From NCBI GenBank assembly GCA_019058165.1, contig JAHLVZ010000004.1:1-62772 (forward strand): a stretch of DNA of 62,772 nucleotides, written 5' to 3'. A program made the position numbers and the translations under genes. How positions within the stretch are numbered: the first letter of the stretch is position 1; each line of letters opens with the position of its first letter. Source of the DNA: Candidatus Heimdallarchaeota archaeon (GTDB lineage: Archaea; Asgardarchaeota; Heimdallarchaeia; JABLTI01). The notes under the pieces were generated by a model that did not search any database, had not been told where the DNA came from, and saw only the letters and a program-made list of their open reading frames with translations. Below are positions 25,482-34,030 of this stretch, one piece after another.

Positions 25482-27032
25482 TTATTGCAATCCACGAGTA
25501 GCCCTATCGAACGTTTTTTCAGGATTACTATAGTATTCCCTGATGATTGTTGCGACATCTTGCCAATGTCTTATCTTTTTCTTGACCATCCAACGAAGGA
25601 CAACTTTTCTTCTCTCTATCTCATCCCAACAATCCTGGTCAGTCCAACCCAATTGATCTCTAATTCGTTCAACGATGTATGAACGACCATAGAAGGTGAA
25701 ATTATCTTCTCTTGGGTTCCATTTGAAGACTGGATTTGTTAGTAGTTCATTTGTAACTGGGTCGACCCCAGCAATTTCTGTGACTGCGACTGTTCGTCTC
25801 ATGAATTTTCCGCCAAGTCTTACTTTTGCTTGTACGCATACGATGTCAAGTGATCGCAACAATGTTCTCGGGATATTCATTGGTTCTGATTCTAATCTAT
25901 GAATGACAGATTCTACAGAGTCACCGTGTATAGTAGCTAATCCAAGGTGCCCTGTTGCCATTGATTGGAACAACATATATGCTTCTTCACCACGGATTTC
26001 ACCTACCAAGATATAGTCAGGTCTTTGTCTAAGAGCTGCTTTGAGTAGATCAAACATAGAAATCTCTCCTCGTTTTCTACCATCCTTTTCGATTCCTCCG
26101 AAACCCAATCTCGCAACAGATGGTATCCAATTTTCATGCGGAAGATTAACTTCTGCAGTGTCTTCTATCGAGATGATTTTTGCATCTGGTAGAATAAACA
26201 TGGATATACAATTTAGTAAGGTAGTTTTCCCGGACGCGACTCCACCAGCAATCATAACTGAATGTCTATTTTCGATGACAAACCAGTAAAATGATCCAAT
26301 CAGTGGGTCCATAGTATTTAGTAAAACGAGATCAGTAATTGTCATAGGATCAGATCGGAATTTACGAATGGTAAAAGTAGAACCCCTCTGAGTAACTTCT
26401 TTACCATAAGTAATATTGATACGACTTCCATCTGCTAGTGAAGCATCAACAATTGGATTTGCTACACTAATATGACGACCAGACCTCTGAGCTAGCTTAA
26501 TTACGAAAGAATCTAATTCCTCAGCATCATCAAAGCTAATATTTGAAGGAATGGATTCATGTTTTCTATGCCAAACATAAAGTGGAACGCCAACACCGTC
26601 ACAAGAAATATCTTCAATCATATGATCTTTTAGCATTGGTTCTATTTTTCCAAATCCGAGTAAGTCTCTCTGAACATAGTACAGAATTCTATCAAAGGAT
26701 TCCTCTTTCAGTTTCAAATTGTAATCCTTAACAATATCAAAGACTTTTCTTCGGAGATATTCTGCGGCACGATCTTTTTCTTTCAGAAGAGAGAAATCAA
26801 CATCTAATTCCTCAATGAGTATTTGCTTGATAATCTTGAATTTTTCTTCTTCCTTTTGTTCTAATGGAACTTCTACAACAATATATTGTGTTCTATTAGA
26901 TAGAGGATCTGTTTGAATCAAACAATAGCTAAAGGGAGGAATTAGTGGATAAGTTTCCTCTAGAACTGGAGCTGATTCAATCGAAGAGACGGGTTTAAAC
27001 TTATCATCTTTTGGAGGGATTTTTTCTGACAT
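25482..27032 (-). CDS. tadA: TadA/VirB11-like type II/IV secretion ATPase (pilus motor)
   Basis: Hexameric ATPase energising pilus assembly. Walker A GGVASGKTTLLN, Asp box DAKIISIEDTAEVNLPHEN, Walker B YILVGEIRGEEAYM and the His box ATGHLGLATIHGDS are all intact. The N-terminal domain (about 1-150) is the usual archaeal GspE-2 helical region. An internal ATG at 27032 with AAGGTG ten bases upstream is preferred over the TTG at 27059, which would overlap the pilin-like gene. This gives 516 residues. Confidence 0.92.
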   Translation of the reverse strand: MSEKIPPKDDKFKPVSSIESAPVLEETYPLIPPFSYCLIQTDPLSNRTQYIVVEVPLEQKEEEKFKIIKQILIEELDVDFSLLKEKDRAAEYLRRKVFDIVKDYNLKLKEESFDRILYYVQRDLLGFGKIEPMLKDHMIEDISCDGVGVPLYVWHRKHESIPSNISFDDAEELDSFVIKLAQRSGRHISVANPIVDASLADGSRINITYGKEVTQRGSTFTIRKFRSDPMTITDLVLLNTMDPLIGSFYWFVIENRHSVMIAGGVASGKTTLLNCISMFILPDAKIISIEDTAEVNLPHENWIPSVARLGFGGIEKDGRKRGEISMFDLLKAALRQRPDYILVGEIRGEEAYMLFQSMATGHLGLATIHGDSVESVIHRLESEPMNIPRTLLRSLDIVCVQAKVRLGGKFMRRTVAVTEIAGVDPVTNELLTNPVFKWNPREDNFTFYGRSYIVERIRDQLGWTDQDCWDEIERRKVVLRWMVKKKIRHWQDVATIIREYYSNPEKTFDRATRGLQ

Positions 27033-27052
27033 TTTTTCTGCACACCTTACTA

Positions 27053-27544
27053 TTACCAAATAACAATTTTAAATGAGTCGGTTCCTTCAGTTCTTTGAAA
27101 ACTGATGAAATGCTGAAGTTCACCGCTTGTGATTAATGGTAAACCATTACCTGCAGCATTAACTAATGTGACATTTCTCCAAGGAACAGTTGTTTCAAAC
27201 TGAACTGCACCAACAGTCTGATCAGAGGTATCGGTTGCTTCTATGAAGAAGTGTTTTGCACCCGGGAGAGCTGTGAATGAAACTTCATATGAATGCCCTG
27301 AAACATCAAAAGGAAGAGTCAAAGAACGATTAATCATAACTTGAGTTAATGGGTCCATACTTAAGCCGAGTTCTAATATATCCTTCAATTCATTAGCAAT
27401 AATAGTTGCAACTTCATTCAATTCTACCTCGATAGTATTCTCTAGTGTACTTTGATTGATTGCATTGAAGGTGATAGTAACACCAGCAATAGTTAAGACG
27501 CCTATTGCAACGACAGATATATACATGACCCATTCTGAAGCCAT
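27053..27544 (-). CDS. Pilin-like protein with N-terminal membrane helix
   Basis: A 163-residue protein. An N-terminal hydrophobic helix (about 6-28, VMYISVVAIGVLTIAGVTITF) is followed by an amphipathic stretch (ENTIEVELNEVATIIANELK) and a beta-rich extracellular domain. This is the architecture of archaeal pilins or FlaF/FlaG-type subunits. There is no class III prepilin cleavage site (no basic leader before the helix), so it is more like a minor or stator subunit. AGGAG lies about 6 bases before the ATG. First gene of the pilus operon. Its first 19 bases are repeated in the adjacent tandem duplication. Confidence 0.7.
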   Translation of the reverse strand: MASEWVMYISVVAIGVLTIAGVTITFNAINQSTLENTIEVELNEVATIIANELKDILELGLSMDPLTQVMINRSLTLPFDVSGHSYEVSFTALPGAKHFFIEATDTSDQTVGAVQFETTVPWRNVTLVNAAGNGLPLITSGELQHFISFQRTEGTDSFKIVIW

Positions 27545-28269
27545 TTTTTATCTCCTAAATGCTTTCATTTAGATAATATTGTATTATCAACATTAATTGA
27601 TAAATCTATTCTTCGTGAATTTCTGAGCGTATGCTCTTTTCAACTATTATATTATCATCAAAAAATCTTTTCATTCTAACAAATAAAGTTTTTCCAAATA
27701 AAAGAGTTCTAGAATAAATAAAAAAATAGAAGAGTAGTATTGGAATAAAATCCAATAGCCACAATTTTTATTTTAATTTCTTTTTAAGAAGTTTTGGAAC
27801 GTCGCTAAGTAAACGAGCAACACCAACACCAGCTTCTTCTAGAACTTTAATCTTAGAAGCAGCAGTACCTTTACCACCTGAAACAATAGCTCCTGCGTGA
27901 CCCATTCTGAAGCCATTTTTTATCTCCTAAATGCTTTCATTTAGATAATATTGTATTATCAACATTAATTGATAAATCTATTCTTCGTGAATTTCTGAGC
28001 GTATGCTCTTTTCAACTATTATATTATCATCAAAAAATCTTTTCATTCTAACAAATAAAGTTTTTCCAAATAAAAGAGTTCTAGAATAAATAAAAAAATA
28101 GAAGAGTAGTATTGGAATAAAATCCAATAGCCACAATTTTTATTTTAATTTCTTTTTAAGAAGTTTTGGAACGTCGCTAAGTAAACGAGCAACACCAACA
28201 CCAGCTTCTTCTAGAACTTTAATCTTAGAAGCAGCAGTACCTTTACCACCTGAAACAATAGCTCCTGCG
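27526..28269. repeat. Exact 372-bp tandem direct duplication
   Basis: Copy 1 is 27526-27897 and copy 2 is 27898-28269. Every landmark compared is displaced by exactly 372 bases and I saw no mismatch. The unit runs from the first bases of the pilin-like gene, through the intergenic region, into the last 139 bases of sucD. The 9-base word TGACCCATT occurs at 27526, 27898 and 28270, so the duplication is bounded by microhomology. The result is a 595-base gap between pilin and sucD that is one intergenic region twice. Either a recent replication-slippage duplication or an assembly artefact. Confidence 0.93.
27768..27906 (-). pseudogene. Duplicated 3' fragment of sucD
   Basis: Identical to the last 139 bases of sucD (28140-28278), in the same orientation, from the phospho-His segment '[13 protein letters not shown]' to the stop. 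It has no start or upstream sequence of its own and is fused at its 5' end to a copy of the pilin-like gene's first 19 bases, out of frame (that chimeric frame reads only 25 codons). Non-functional by-product of the tandem duplication. Confidence 0.85.
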
Positions 28270-29009
28270 TGACCCATTTTCTTTCCTGGTGGTGCTTGTC
28301 TTCCGCCAATAAAAGCAACTACTGGTTTTGAAACATGTTTTTTAATGTACTCTGCTGCATGTTCTTCTTCAGTTCCACCAATTTCTCCAATTAGAACCAT
28401 TGCTTTTGTATTGGGATCTTTTTCGAATAACTCTAATCCTTCTACGAAACCCATACCATGACTTGGATCTCCACCAATACCGATACAAGTCGTTTGACCT
28501 ATTTCTTCTTTAGTCATATTCCAAATGACTTCGTATGATAGAGTCCCACTTCTAGCGATAACACCGACATTGCCAGGTTTGAAAATAACATTGGGCATAA
28601 TTCCTAACTTGCATCCATCTGTTGAGACTAAACCAGGAGTATTTGGTCCTAATATTGTGATTCCTTTTTCTTTTGCTTTGGTTACAGCTCTTGCAGCATC
28701 CCAAACTGGGACATGTTCTGTTATTACAATTATGAGTGGTATATTTGCGTCTATTGCTTCATTCATTGCCCCACCGGTGAATTTTGCTGGGACGAATATC
28801 ACTGTGGCATCAATTTCATGTTTCTCTTGTGCTTCCTTTATTGTATTGTAAACAGGGACGCCATTGACTTCTTGTCCTCCTCTTTTTGGAGTAACACCAG
28901 CAACAACATTTGTTCCAAAATCTATCATTGCTTTAGAATGGAATGTTCCTTGATTTCCTGTTATTCCTTGGACTAGAACTTTTGTATCTTTATCTACTAA
29001 AATTTTCAT
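28140..29009 (-). CDS. sucD: Succinate--CoA ligase, alpha subunit
   Basis: CoA-binding and phospho-His subunit. The CoA-binding Rossmann domain carries VQGITGNQGTFHSKAMIDFG. The phosphorylated His is in [20 protein letters not shown] (about residue 250). The GIGGDPSHGMGFVEGLELF segment is also typical. The 289-residue length is standard. GGGTGG precedes the ATG. It follows sucC at 15 bases. It gives substrate-level ATP/GTP formation or acyl-CoA activation. Confidence 0.96.
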   Translation of the reverse strand: MKILVDKDTKVLVQGITGNQGTFHSKAMIDFGTNVVAGVTPKRGGQEVNGVPVYNTIKEAQEKHEIDATVIFVPAKFTGGAMNEAIDANIPLIIVITEHVPVWDAARAVTKAKEKGITILGPNTPGLVSTDGCKLGIMPNVIFKPGNVGVIARSGTLSYEVIWNMTKEEIGQTTCIGIGGDPSHGMGFVEGLELFEKDPNTKAMVLIGEIGGTEEEHAAEYIKKHVSKPVVAFIGGRQAPPGKKMGHAGAIVSGGKGTAASKIKVLEEAGVGVARLLSDVPKLLKKKLK

Positions 29010-29024
29010 TTTTCCACCCTACCA

Positions 29025-30179
29025 TTATTTTGATTTGGCAATCTCTACTGCTCTCTTCACAGCAGGTTCCATTTCAGTAAAAGCGTTCATTCCCGCTTTA
29101 TCTAGGATAGCCATGCCTTCTTTTTGTTTTGTTCCAACTAAACGAACTACGAAAGGCATTTCAAGACCAAGCTTTTCTCGAACTTCAACAACAGCATTTG
29201 CTACATCATCACATCTGGTTATTCCACCGAAGATATTGACGAGTAAGACATCAATGGCTTCACCTTCTTCACCTACTGCTTTGACTATACTCAGAGCATT
29301 CAATACTCTCTCAGTACTGGCCCCACCACCAACATCCAAAAAATTTGCTGGACGACCACCAAATTCTGCGATTAGGTCAACAGTGCCCATTACTAAACCA
29401 GCGCCATTTCCAATGATGCCAATATCACCATCTAATCGAACAAAAGCTACATCAAAACTAGCTGCTTTATCCTCGAGAGGATCATCTGGAATTCTTTTAT
29501 CCATAAATTCTTGGTATAATGCATTGCGATAGATTGCATTGTCATCAATGATCACTTTAGAATCAAGGGCAATAACCTGTCCATCATCCAGAATTGCTAG
29601 AGGATTAATTTCCACCAATTGCAAATCTTTAGTATGCATTGCATCCCACATTTTAACCAATATATCAGTGAGTTGCTTCAATTCATCTCCTTTGAATCCT
29701 AAGCTTTTAGAAAGTTCAGTCGCTTGTTTCGTGGTGAATTCAAAATCAATAGGATAACGCTCCGTTCGTACTTTCTTAGGGGTTTTTTCTGCAACCGCTT
29801 CAATGTCAATACCACCTTCGGTACTCATTATGAAGATAATCTCTCGAGAGTAAGTGTCAAACATAGAGCTAATGTATAACTCATTGGCAATTTTTGCAGC
29901 TTTTTCAATCAAAACATTTTGAACTTTCATGTCTTTGATTGTTCCTGCCAAGATCTTCGGGGTAAGCTCTTTTAGCTCCTTCTGATCCTTCACAACTTTT
30001 ATCAATCCTGCTTTTCCTCGACCACCGTGGAGGATTTGTCCTTTTACGACAACAGGATAACCCAAATCTTCTGCAGTAGCAATCGCTTCCTCTAAGTTAT
30101 ATGCAACTTTACCTGGAAGCAATGGAATACCTGCTTCTTGGAAAACTATTTTTCCTTCAAATTCAAGTAAAAGACCCAA
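29025..30179 (-). CDS. sucC: Succinate--CoA ligase, beta subunit
   Basis: ATP-grasp nucleotide-binding subunit. VVVKGQILHGGRGKAGLIKV (about 43-63) is the nucleotide loop. LVEINPLAILDDGQVIALDSK carries metal ligands. NFLDVGGGASTERV and LVNIFGGITRCDDVA belong to the C-terminal domain facing the alpha-subunit His. 384 residues, complete. First gene of the sucCD operon. Confidence 0.96.
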   Translation of the reverse strand: MGLLLEFEGKIVFQEAGIPLLPGKVAYNLEEAIATAEDLGYPVVVKGQILHGGRGKAGLIKVVKDQKELKELTPKILAGTIKDMKVQNVLIEKAAKIANELYISSMFDTYSREIIFIMSTEGGIDIEAVAEKTPKKVRTERYPIDFEFTTKQATELSKSLGFKGDELKQLTDILVKMWDAMHTKDLQLVEINPLAILDDGQVIALDSKVIIDDNAIYRNALYQEFMDKRIPDDPLEDKAASFDVAFVRLDGDIGIIGNGAGLVMGTVDLIAEFGGRPANFLDVGGGASTERVLNALSIVKAVGEEGEAIDVLLVNIFGGITRCDDVANAVVEVREKLGLEMPFVVRLVGTKQKEGMAILDKAGMNAFTEMEPAVKRAVEIAKSK

Positions 30180-30377
30180 TTAACTAGGCTCCTTTTATGT
30201 TTTTTTGATTAATTTAATTTGAATATCTGATATATCTTTTGGGAATTTTAATGAAATAAAAGCATTTTGAAAAGAATCACAAGTAATTTGAAAACACTCC
30301 CAATTATCCTAATTATCATTGATTTTAGGCGAAAATTTTATACTATTGAATTTCTTCGTAGACTTGTGTGATTTATC

Positions 30378-31076
30378 ATGAGCATGTGCGAAATGGATGA
30401 ATACAGAACAATATCCGAACTTCGAAAAAGAAGTGTGATGAGTAGAGATGGGCTCAAAATCGGACGGATAATTGATGTTGTATTCGATTCAAATCATCGC
30501 CTACATTCATTTGTTATTGGCGGAAGTAGATGGGAAGAACTTCGCGAGTTTCTTGGATTTATTGAGGATATAGATCCTGTTATACCAATTGCTTCTGTTA
30601 TGGAAGTAACAGAAAACTCGATTAATATTAACATCCCTAAAGAAAAGCTGAAACACAAGCTTGAAGAGGGTGTTATTCCGGAGGGTGCTTATACTTATCT
30701 TGGACTCAAACGAACGAAAATTTTCGATAAAAATGATCAGAAATTTGGCAAAGTAATCAATTTAGTCTTCTTACCTTGCGGAGAACCAGCCTTTATCGTT
30801 GGTGGCTCAGGAATGGAGGAGTTTGCAGAATCCATCAAATTTGAGGAAAACATTGACTTATTGTTACCAATGGAGTACGTTGACTATATCGACCATAAAG
30901 GAATTAAGATGAAAACTCGAATTAGCGAATTACAATTGACGAAAGACAATAAACCAATGGATAAGGAAACACAAAGAGTATACTTGAATTCTCTCAAACG
31001 AAAAGGTGAAGCAAAAACACAATTATTAATGCGACCAAAATCAGAAGAATTCCATGATTTTGCTAGATTTCACTGA
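30378..31076 (+). CDS. Protein with two PRC-barrel domains (paralogue of 32114-32791)
   Basis: A 232-residue soluble protein. Two PRC-barrels are visible: about 10-95 (ISELRKRSVMSRDGLKIGRI...FVIGGSRWEELRE) and 105-190 (YLGLKRTKIFDKNDQKFGKV...LPCGEPAFIVGGSGMEEF). A helical basic tail follows. There is no membrane segment. PRC-barrel proteins in archaea include division factors such as CdvA and the haloarchaeal CdpB proteins. It is convergent with scpB, whose other side carries a paralogue, so a chromosome-segregation or division role is a reasonable hypothesis. Confidence 0.82.
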   Translation: MSMCEMDEYRTISELRKRSVMSRDGLKIGRIIDVVFDSNHRLHSFVIGGSRWEELREFLGFIEDIDPVIPIASVMEVTENSININIPKEKLKHKLEEGVIPEGAYTYLGLKRTKIFDKNDQKFGKVINLVFLPCGEPAFIVGGSGMEEFAESIKFEENIDLLLPMEYVDYIDHKGIKMKTRISELQLTKDNKPMDKETQRVYLNSLKRKGEAKTQLLMRPKSEEFHDFARFH

Positions 31077-31087
31077 ATTTCTGATTG

Positions 31088-31110
31088 GAAGAAGCTAGTA
31101 ATGCTTCTTC
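31088..31110. terminator. 8-bp hairpin between convergent PRC-barrel and scpB genes
   Basis: GAAGAAGC - 7 bases - GCTTCTTC, located between the two stop codons, usable in both directions. Confidence 0.5.
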
Positions 31111-31119
31111 ATTTGTTCT

Positions 31120-31911
31120 TTATTCTTCATTTTCTTCAGATTCATCTGTAGAATTGTCTTCTTCATCTTCGGTAAATGGATCTGGTCCTTCTAAATCATC
31201 AAGCATTGATGGAAACATTTCCCGAGCTGAATTTTTATCCACAGGAATTGTGGATTCAATATCCTCAGCTGTATCTTCATTGGATTCACCCTCAAGACCT
31301 ATTCTTGCCATAAAGCTATCAATGGATTGTGTATCTCTTTCCTCAACACGTTTTTCTTTTATAATTCGTTTCGTTCTCCAACCAAGTTGCCTTTTCAAAA
31401 CACCTTGGTCTTGTGACAAACCAAAATAATCAGAAAACATAGGAGTAGTTCTTAATTCTAATGTTTGTTTTACTCGGACAGCTTTTACAAATCCATTTCT
31501 AATGAGACTTTTAACATGATGATATGCTTGCTGACCTCTAACAGCAGCAACAGTTGATTGCATGACTGGCTGTTGATAGGCTATCATAGCAAGTGTTCTT
31601 AATTCAGCCAAAGTTAAAATTGGTTGTAAAGTTATTTCTTTAACATTTTCACCTACGTCAGCTCGAACTTGAAAAACAAATTTTCTCCCAGGTAATTCAA
31701 TAATTTCAAAACAGCTAAAGTGTTGTCGGTATTTTTCTTGTAAATCTCGAATGATTGAACTAATTTCACTTGTATCTAAACCAGTAACTTGTGCTAATTC
31801 TGTAATCTGTACTGGTCTTCCAGCTAAGTAAAGAGCTGCTTCTATTATCTGTTGATTCTTTATCTTAACCATCTGTTTTTCTTCATCAGAGAATGGGAGT
31901 TGTTCATCCAT
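31120..31911 (-). CDS. scpB: Segregation and condensation protein ScpB
   Basis: Winged-helix kleisin-associated subunit of SMC-ScpAB condensin. Two winged-helix domains: about 18-95 (IIEAALYLAGRPVQITELAQ...) and 100-170 (LTLAELRTLAMIAYQQPVMQ, AYHHVKSLIRNGFVKAV), ending in PMFSDYFGL typical of the family. A long acidic tail (about 215-263, rich in D/E/S) is extra and probably unstructured. No scpA or smc gene is in the window. It sits between two PRC-barrel paralogues. Confidence 0.9.
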   Translation of the reverse strand: MDEQLPFSDEEKQMVKIKNQQIIEAALYLAGRPVQITELAQVTGLDTSEISSIIRDLQEKYRQHFSCFEIIELPGRKFVFQVRADVGENVKEITLQPILTLAELRTLAMIAYQQPVMQSTVAAVRGQQAYHHVKSLIRNGFVKAVRVKQTLELRTTPMFSDYFGLSQDQGVLKRQLGWRTKRIIKEKRVEERDTQSIDSFMARIGLEGESNEDTAEDIESTIPVDKNSAREMFPSMLDDLEGPDPFTEDEEDNSTDESEENEE

Positions 31912-32113
31912 GAACTTAATTTGTATGTCTCTTTTATTAAATGTTCTATTATCGTGAGCAATACGGTTACTGGAATAAATTAAATTTAAACTTTCTTTTT
32001 TGTCGAAATTATTAGAATCTAAGAAAAATGAAGTAAGAATTTCTTAGTTATTGATATAGCAAGTATAAAACTTAGAAGCAATGTTGTGTATTAGAGATGA
32101 TATACATTTGAAT

Positions 32114-32791
32114 ATGTGCGAACTTGAAAGATTTGAAAATATCTCAGATATGAGAAAAAAAGTACTCGTCTGTGCAGATGGTAAAAAAATCGGGCATATA
32201 AGTGATATAATATTTGATAAAAATCTCAATATTAAATCATTCATCATTGCTGGTAGCTTCTGGGAAGAATTCAGGGAATCATTAGGAATCATTGATGATA
32301 TTGATCCGGTAGTTCCCGTAGAACATATACTAGAAGTAACTGGGAATGAAATAAAAATAGATTTACATAAAGATCAGCTACCTCACAAATTCTCTGAAGG
32401 TATCATTACTCCAGAAACAATTACCTATAAGGCTTTAAAACGAAAACAAGTTATGGATTATAATAATCATCCACTTGGCAAAATTTCCAATATGATATTT
32501 CTCCCATGTGGAGAAGCAGCATTTATTCTAAGTTGCAACAAAGAAACAGATATGACTCCAAAAGGATTTGGAGCGAAATGGGATTTACTCATACCTGCAA
32601 CAGATATTGAATCTGTCGATCTAAAAACAGTTAGAATTTCTGTAAAAGCAGAATCACTTGAAAAAACATTAAATGATCATTTATTAGACAAAAAAGCAGC
32701 AGACGATTATCTCAATTCTTTAAAAGATAAAAATATCGCCGCGAAGAGAGCACTAACTCGAGCAGTCCCTGGACAATTATATTACAAATAA
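32114..32791 (+). CDS. Protein with two PRC-barrel domains (paralogue of 30378-31076)
   Basis: A 225-residue paralogue of the gene on the other side of scpB: same MCE... start, first PRC-barrel (RKKVLVCADGKKIGHISDII...SFWEEFRESLG), second PRC-barrel (LKRKQVMDYNNHPLGKISNM...LPCGEAAFIL) and the same C-terminal 'YLNSLK' segment. The frame is open from 32081, but the alignment to the paralogue's MCEMDEY puts the start at the ATG 32114. No clear Shine-Dalgarno site, so the mRNA may be nearly leaderless. A strong inverted-repeat terminator follows. Confidence 0.82.
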   Translation: MCELERFENISDMRKKVLVCADGKKIGHISDIIFDKNLNIKSFIIAGSFWEEFRESLGIIDDIDPVVPVEHILEVTGNEIKIDLHKDQLPHKFSEGIITPETITYKALKRKQVMDYNNHPLGKISNMIFLPCGEAAFILSCNKETDMTPKGFGAKWDLLIPATDIESVDLKTVRISVKAESLEKTLNDHLLDKKAADDYLNSLKDKNIAAKRALTRAVPGQLYYK

Positions 32792-32796
32792 TTGTT

Positions 32797-32852
32797 TAAT
32801 GGTCACATTTAAGCAATTTGAAGTTATCATGTGACCATTATTTCTTATTTTT
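32797..32852 (+). terminator. Perfect 12-bp inverted repeat plus T-tract
   Basis: TAATGGTCACAT (32797-32808) and ATGTGACCATTA (32829-32840) are exact reverse complements with a 20-base loop, followed by a T-rich run. Terminator of the second PRC-barrel gene. The core GGTCAC/GTGACC recurs after the Nudix pair (40493-40541). Confidence 0.6.
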
Positions 32853-33009
32853 TTAAATATAGGAGAATTAAAAAATCTCCGAAGAAGTTAATGATGATTT
32901 AAATTTAGCTTCCACTAACAATAATTTTGAATAAACTAAAACATCAGAAGAATCAAATGTTTAAATTTAATGCAAAAATTTTTAGCAAGAGAAAGAAAAT
33001 CATTATCTA

Positions 33010-33087
33010 GGAGAATGAAGACGACGCCCCAGTCTGAGACGACTCCACGTCATATAATGATGAACATGCGACGATCTGACTCCTTTT
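33010..33087 (+). ncRNA. Candidate C/D-box guide sRNA
   Basis: A GC-richer island in an AT-rich 423-base intergenic stretch (32792-33214). Box C-like ATGAAGA (33015-33021), box D' CTGA (33034-33037), box C' ATGATGA (33057-33063) and box D CTGA (33076-33079) are in the correct order. Both guide intervals, 33022-33033 and 33064-33075, are exactly 12 bases, the archaeal spacing. GGAG (33010-33013) pairs with CTCC (33080-33083) to close the terminal stem, and TTTT follows. The D'-C' spacer is 19 bases and can itself form a GACG/CGTC hairpin, which is longer than usual. Box C deviates by one base. Targets were not determined. Confidence 0.55.
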
Positions 33088-33214
33088 ACTCTCTATGTGG
33101 GAAAAATCCTTAGTATACCACTAGTACTTTTTCTTTTCAATATCAAAAAAAAATATAAATGCTAATAAGTACTAATAATGTGCAAGGGAGAAACAGAACC
33201 ATTTGGTGATAATT

Positions 33215-33370
33215 ATGAATGATGAACAAATTTCAAGAGATAATCTGAAAGAAAATAAAAGAATGAATAAATATAATTGGATTTTAATAATTACACTATT
33301 AATTGCTTTATCGGCATTAATTTTAGCTATAACTAACTCTTTATGGATAGGGAATATTCCCGGTGCATAA
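33215..33370 (+). CDS. Small single-pass membrane protein (51 aa)
   Basis: Short open frame with GGTGAT (33205-33210) just before the ATG. A charged N-terminus (MNDEQISRDNLKENKRMNK) is followed by one strongly hydrophobic helix (about residues 23-42) and a short WIGNIPGA tail outside. The hydrophilic-basic-hydrophobic pattern and ribosome site are good evidence for a real gene; no family recognised. It could be a small regulator or accessory subunit of a membrane complex. Confidence 0.5.
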   Translation: MNDEQISRDNLKENKRMNKYNWILIITLLIALSALILAITNSLWIGNIPGA

Positions 33371-33482
33371 ATTAAAAATATCAAAAGCTAGTAATAATAA
33401 TAAATGGATTATTTAAACATAGTAACATAAACGCTCTGACTCCTTTAATCATTTTATATGAAATTACATAGAGGTTACTTAG

Positions 33483-33980
33483 TTGAGTGAAGAGAATATA
33501 GAATTAGATTTTACAGAAATTAGAAATGAAATTATAGCAACATTAGCAAAAAATAGAAATATTTCTCTAGCAACATCTCTAAATGATAGAGTTACAACCC
33601 GTAATGTTCAATACATTAATGTGGATTTAGATATTTATTTTACTTCATGGGGATTTAATAAAAAGATCAAACAAATAAAAGGGAACCCTAATGTTGGTTT
33701 ACATCAAATGGGAATTCAAATTGAGGGTTTAGCAGAAATTCTTAGATGGCCATTAGATGAAAAATCAAAAAAAGTTGAGGAGAAATTCGAAGCTAAATAT
33801 AAATGGTTTTCAAAGCTATCTGGGAAAAGAGATGCTGTAATGGTAAAAATTACCACAAAGAAATTAGTGAACTTCAAAACTATCGATGGAGTATTTTTCT
33901 TACAGAACATTGATTTAGAGAATAAGAAAGCTTACCAAATGAGACTTACAGATAAAGAAAATCCCAATTATCCATACTAG
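33483..33980 (+). CDS. Pyridoxamine 5'-phosphate oxidase-like flavin/split-barrel protein
   Basis: A 165-residue FMN-binding split-barrel protein: LAKNRNISLATSLNDRVTTR, then VDLDIYFTSWGFNKKIKQIKGNPNVGLH and the GLAEIL strand, the standard PNPOx/general-stress order. It may bind FMN, F420 or haem and reduce small molecules. It is not the vitamin B6 enzyme itself, as the specific C-terminal domain is absent. TTG start seven bases after GAGGT. Confidence 0.82.
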   Translation: MSEENIELDFTEIRNEIIATLAKNRNISLATSLNDRVTTRNVQYINVDLDIYFTSWGFNKKIKQIKGNPNVGLHQMGIQIEGLAEILRWPLDEKSKKVEEKFEAKYKWFSKLSGKRDAVMVKITTKKLVNFKTIDGVFFLQNIDLENKKAYQMRLTDKENPNYPY

Positions 33981-34030
33981 AAGTTAACTTAGCATTTATT
34001 CAAAATGCTTATTGCTATGAAAACTCTACC

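Noticed and set aside
29035..29532. Plus-strand frame of 165 codons opposite sucC
   Set aside because: Ser/Thr/Pro-rich antisense shadow of a clearly conserved sucC.
33172..33384. Minus-strand frame of 70 codons
   Set aside because: It opposes the small membrane-protein gene, which has the ribosome site and sensible topology; its hydrophobicity is a mirror of that helix.
33420..33450. CTGACTCCTTT as a second C/D sRNA end
   Set aside because: It shares box D and the tail with the candidate at 33076, but no box C or closing GGAG is found upstream.
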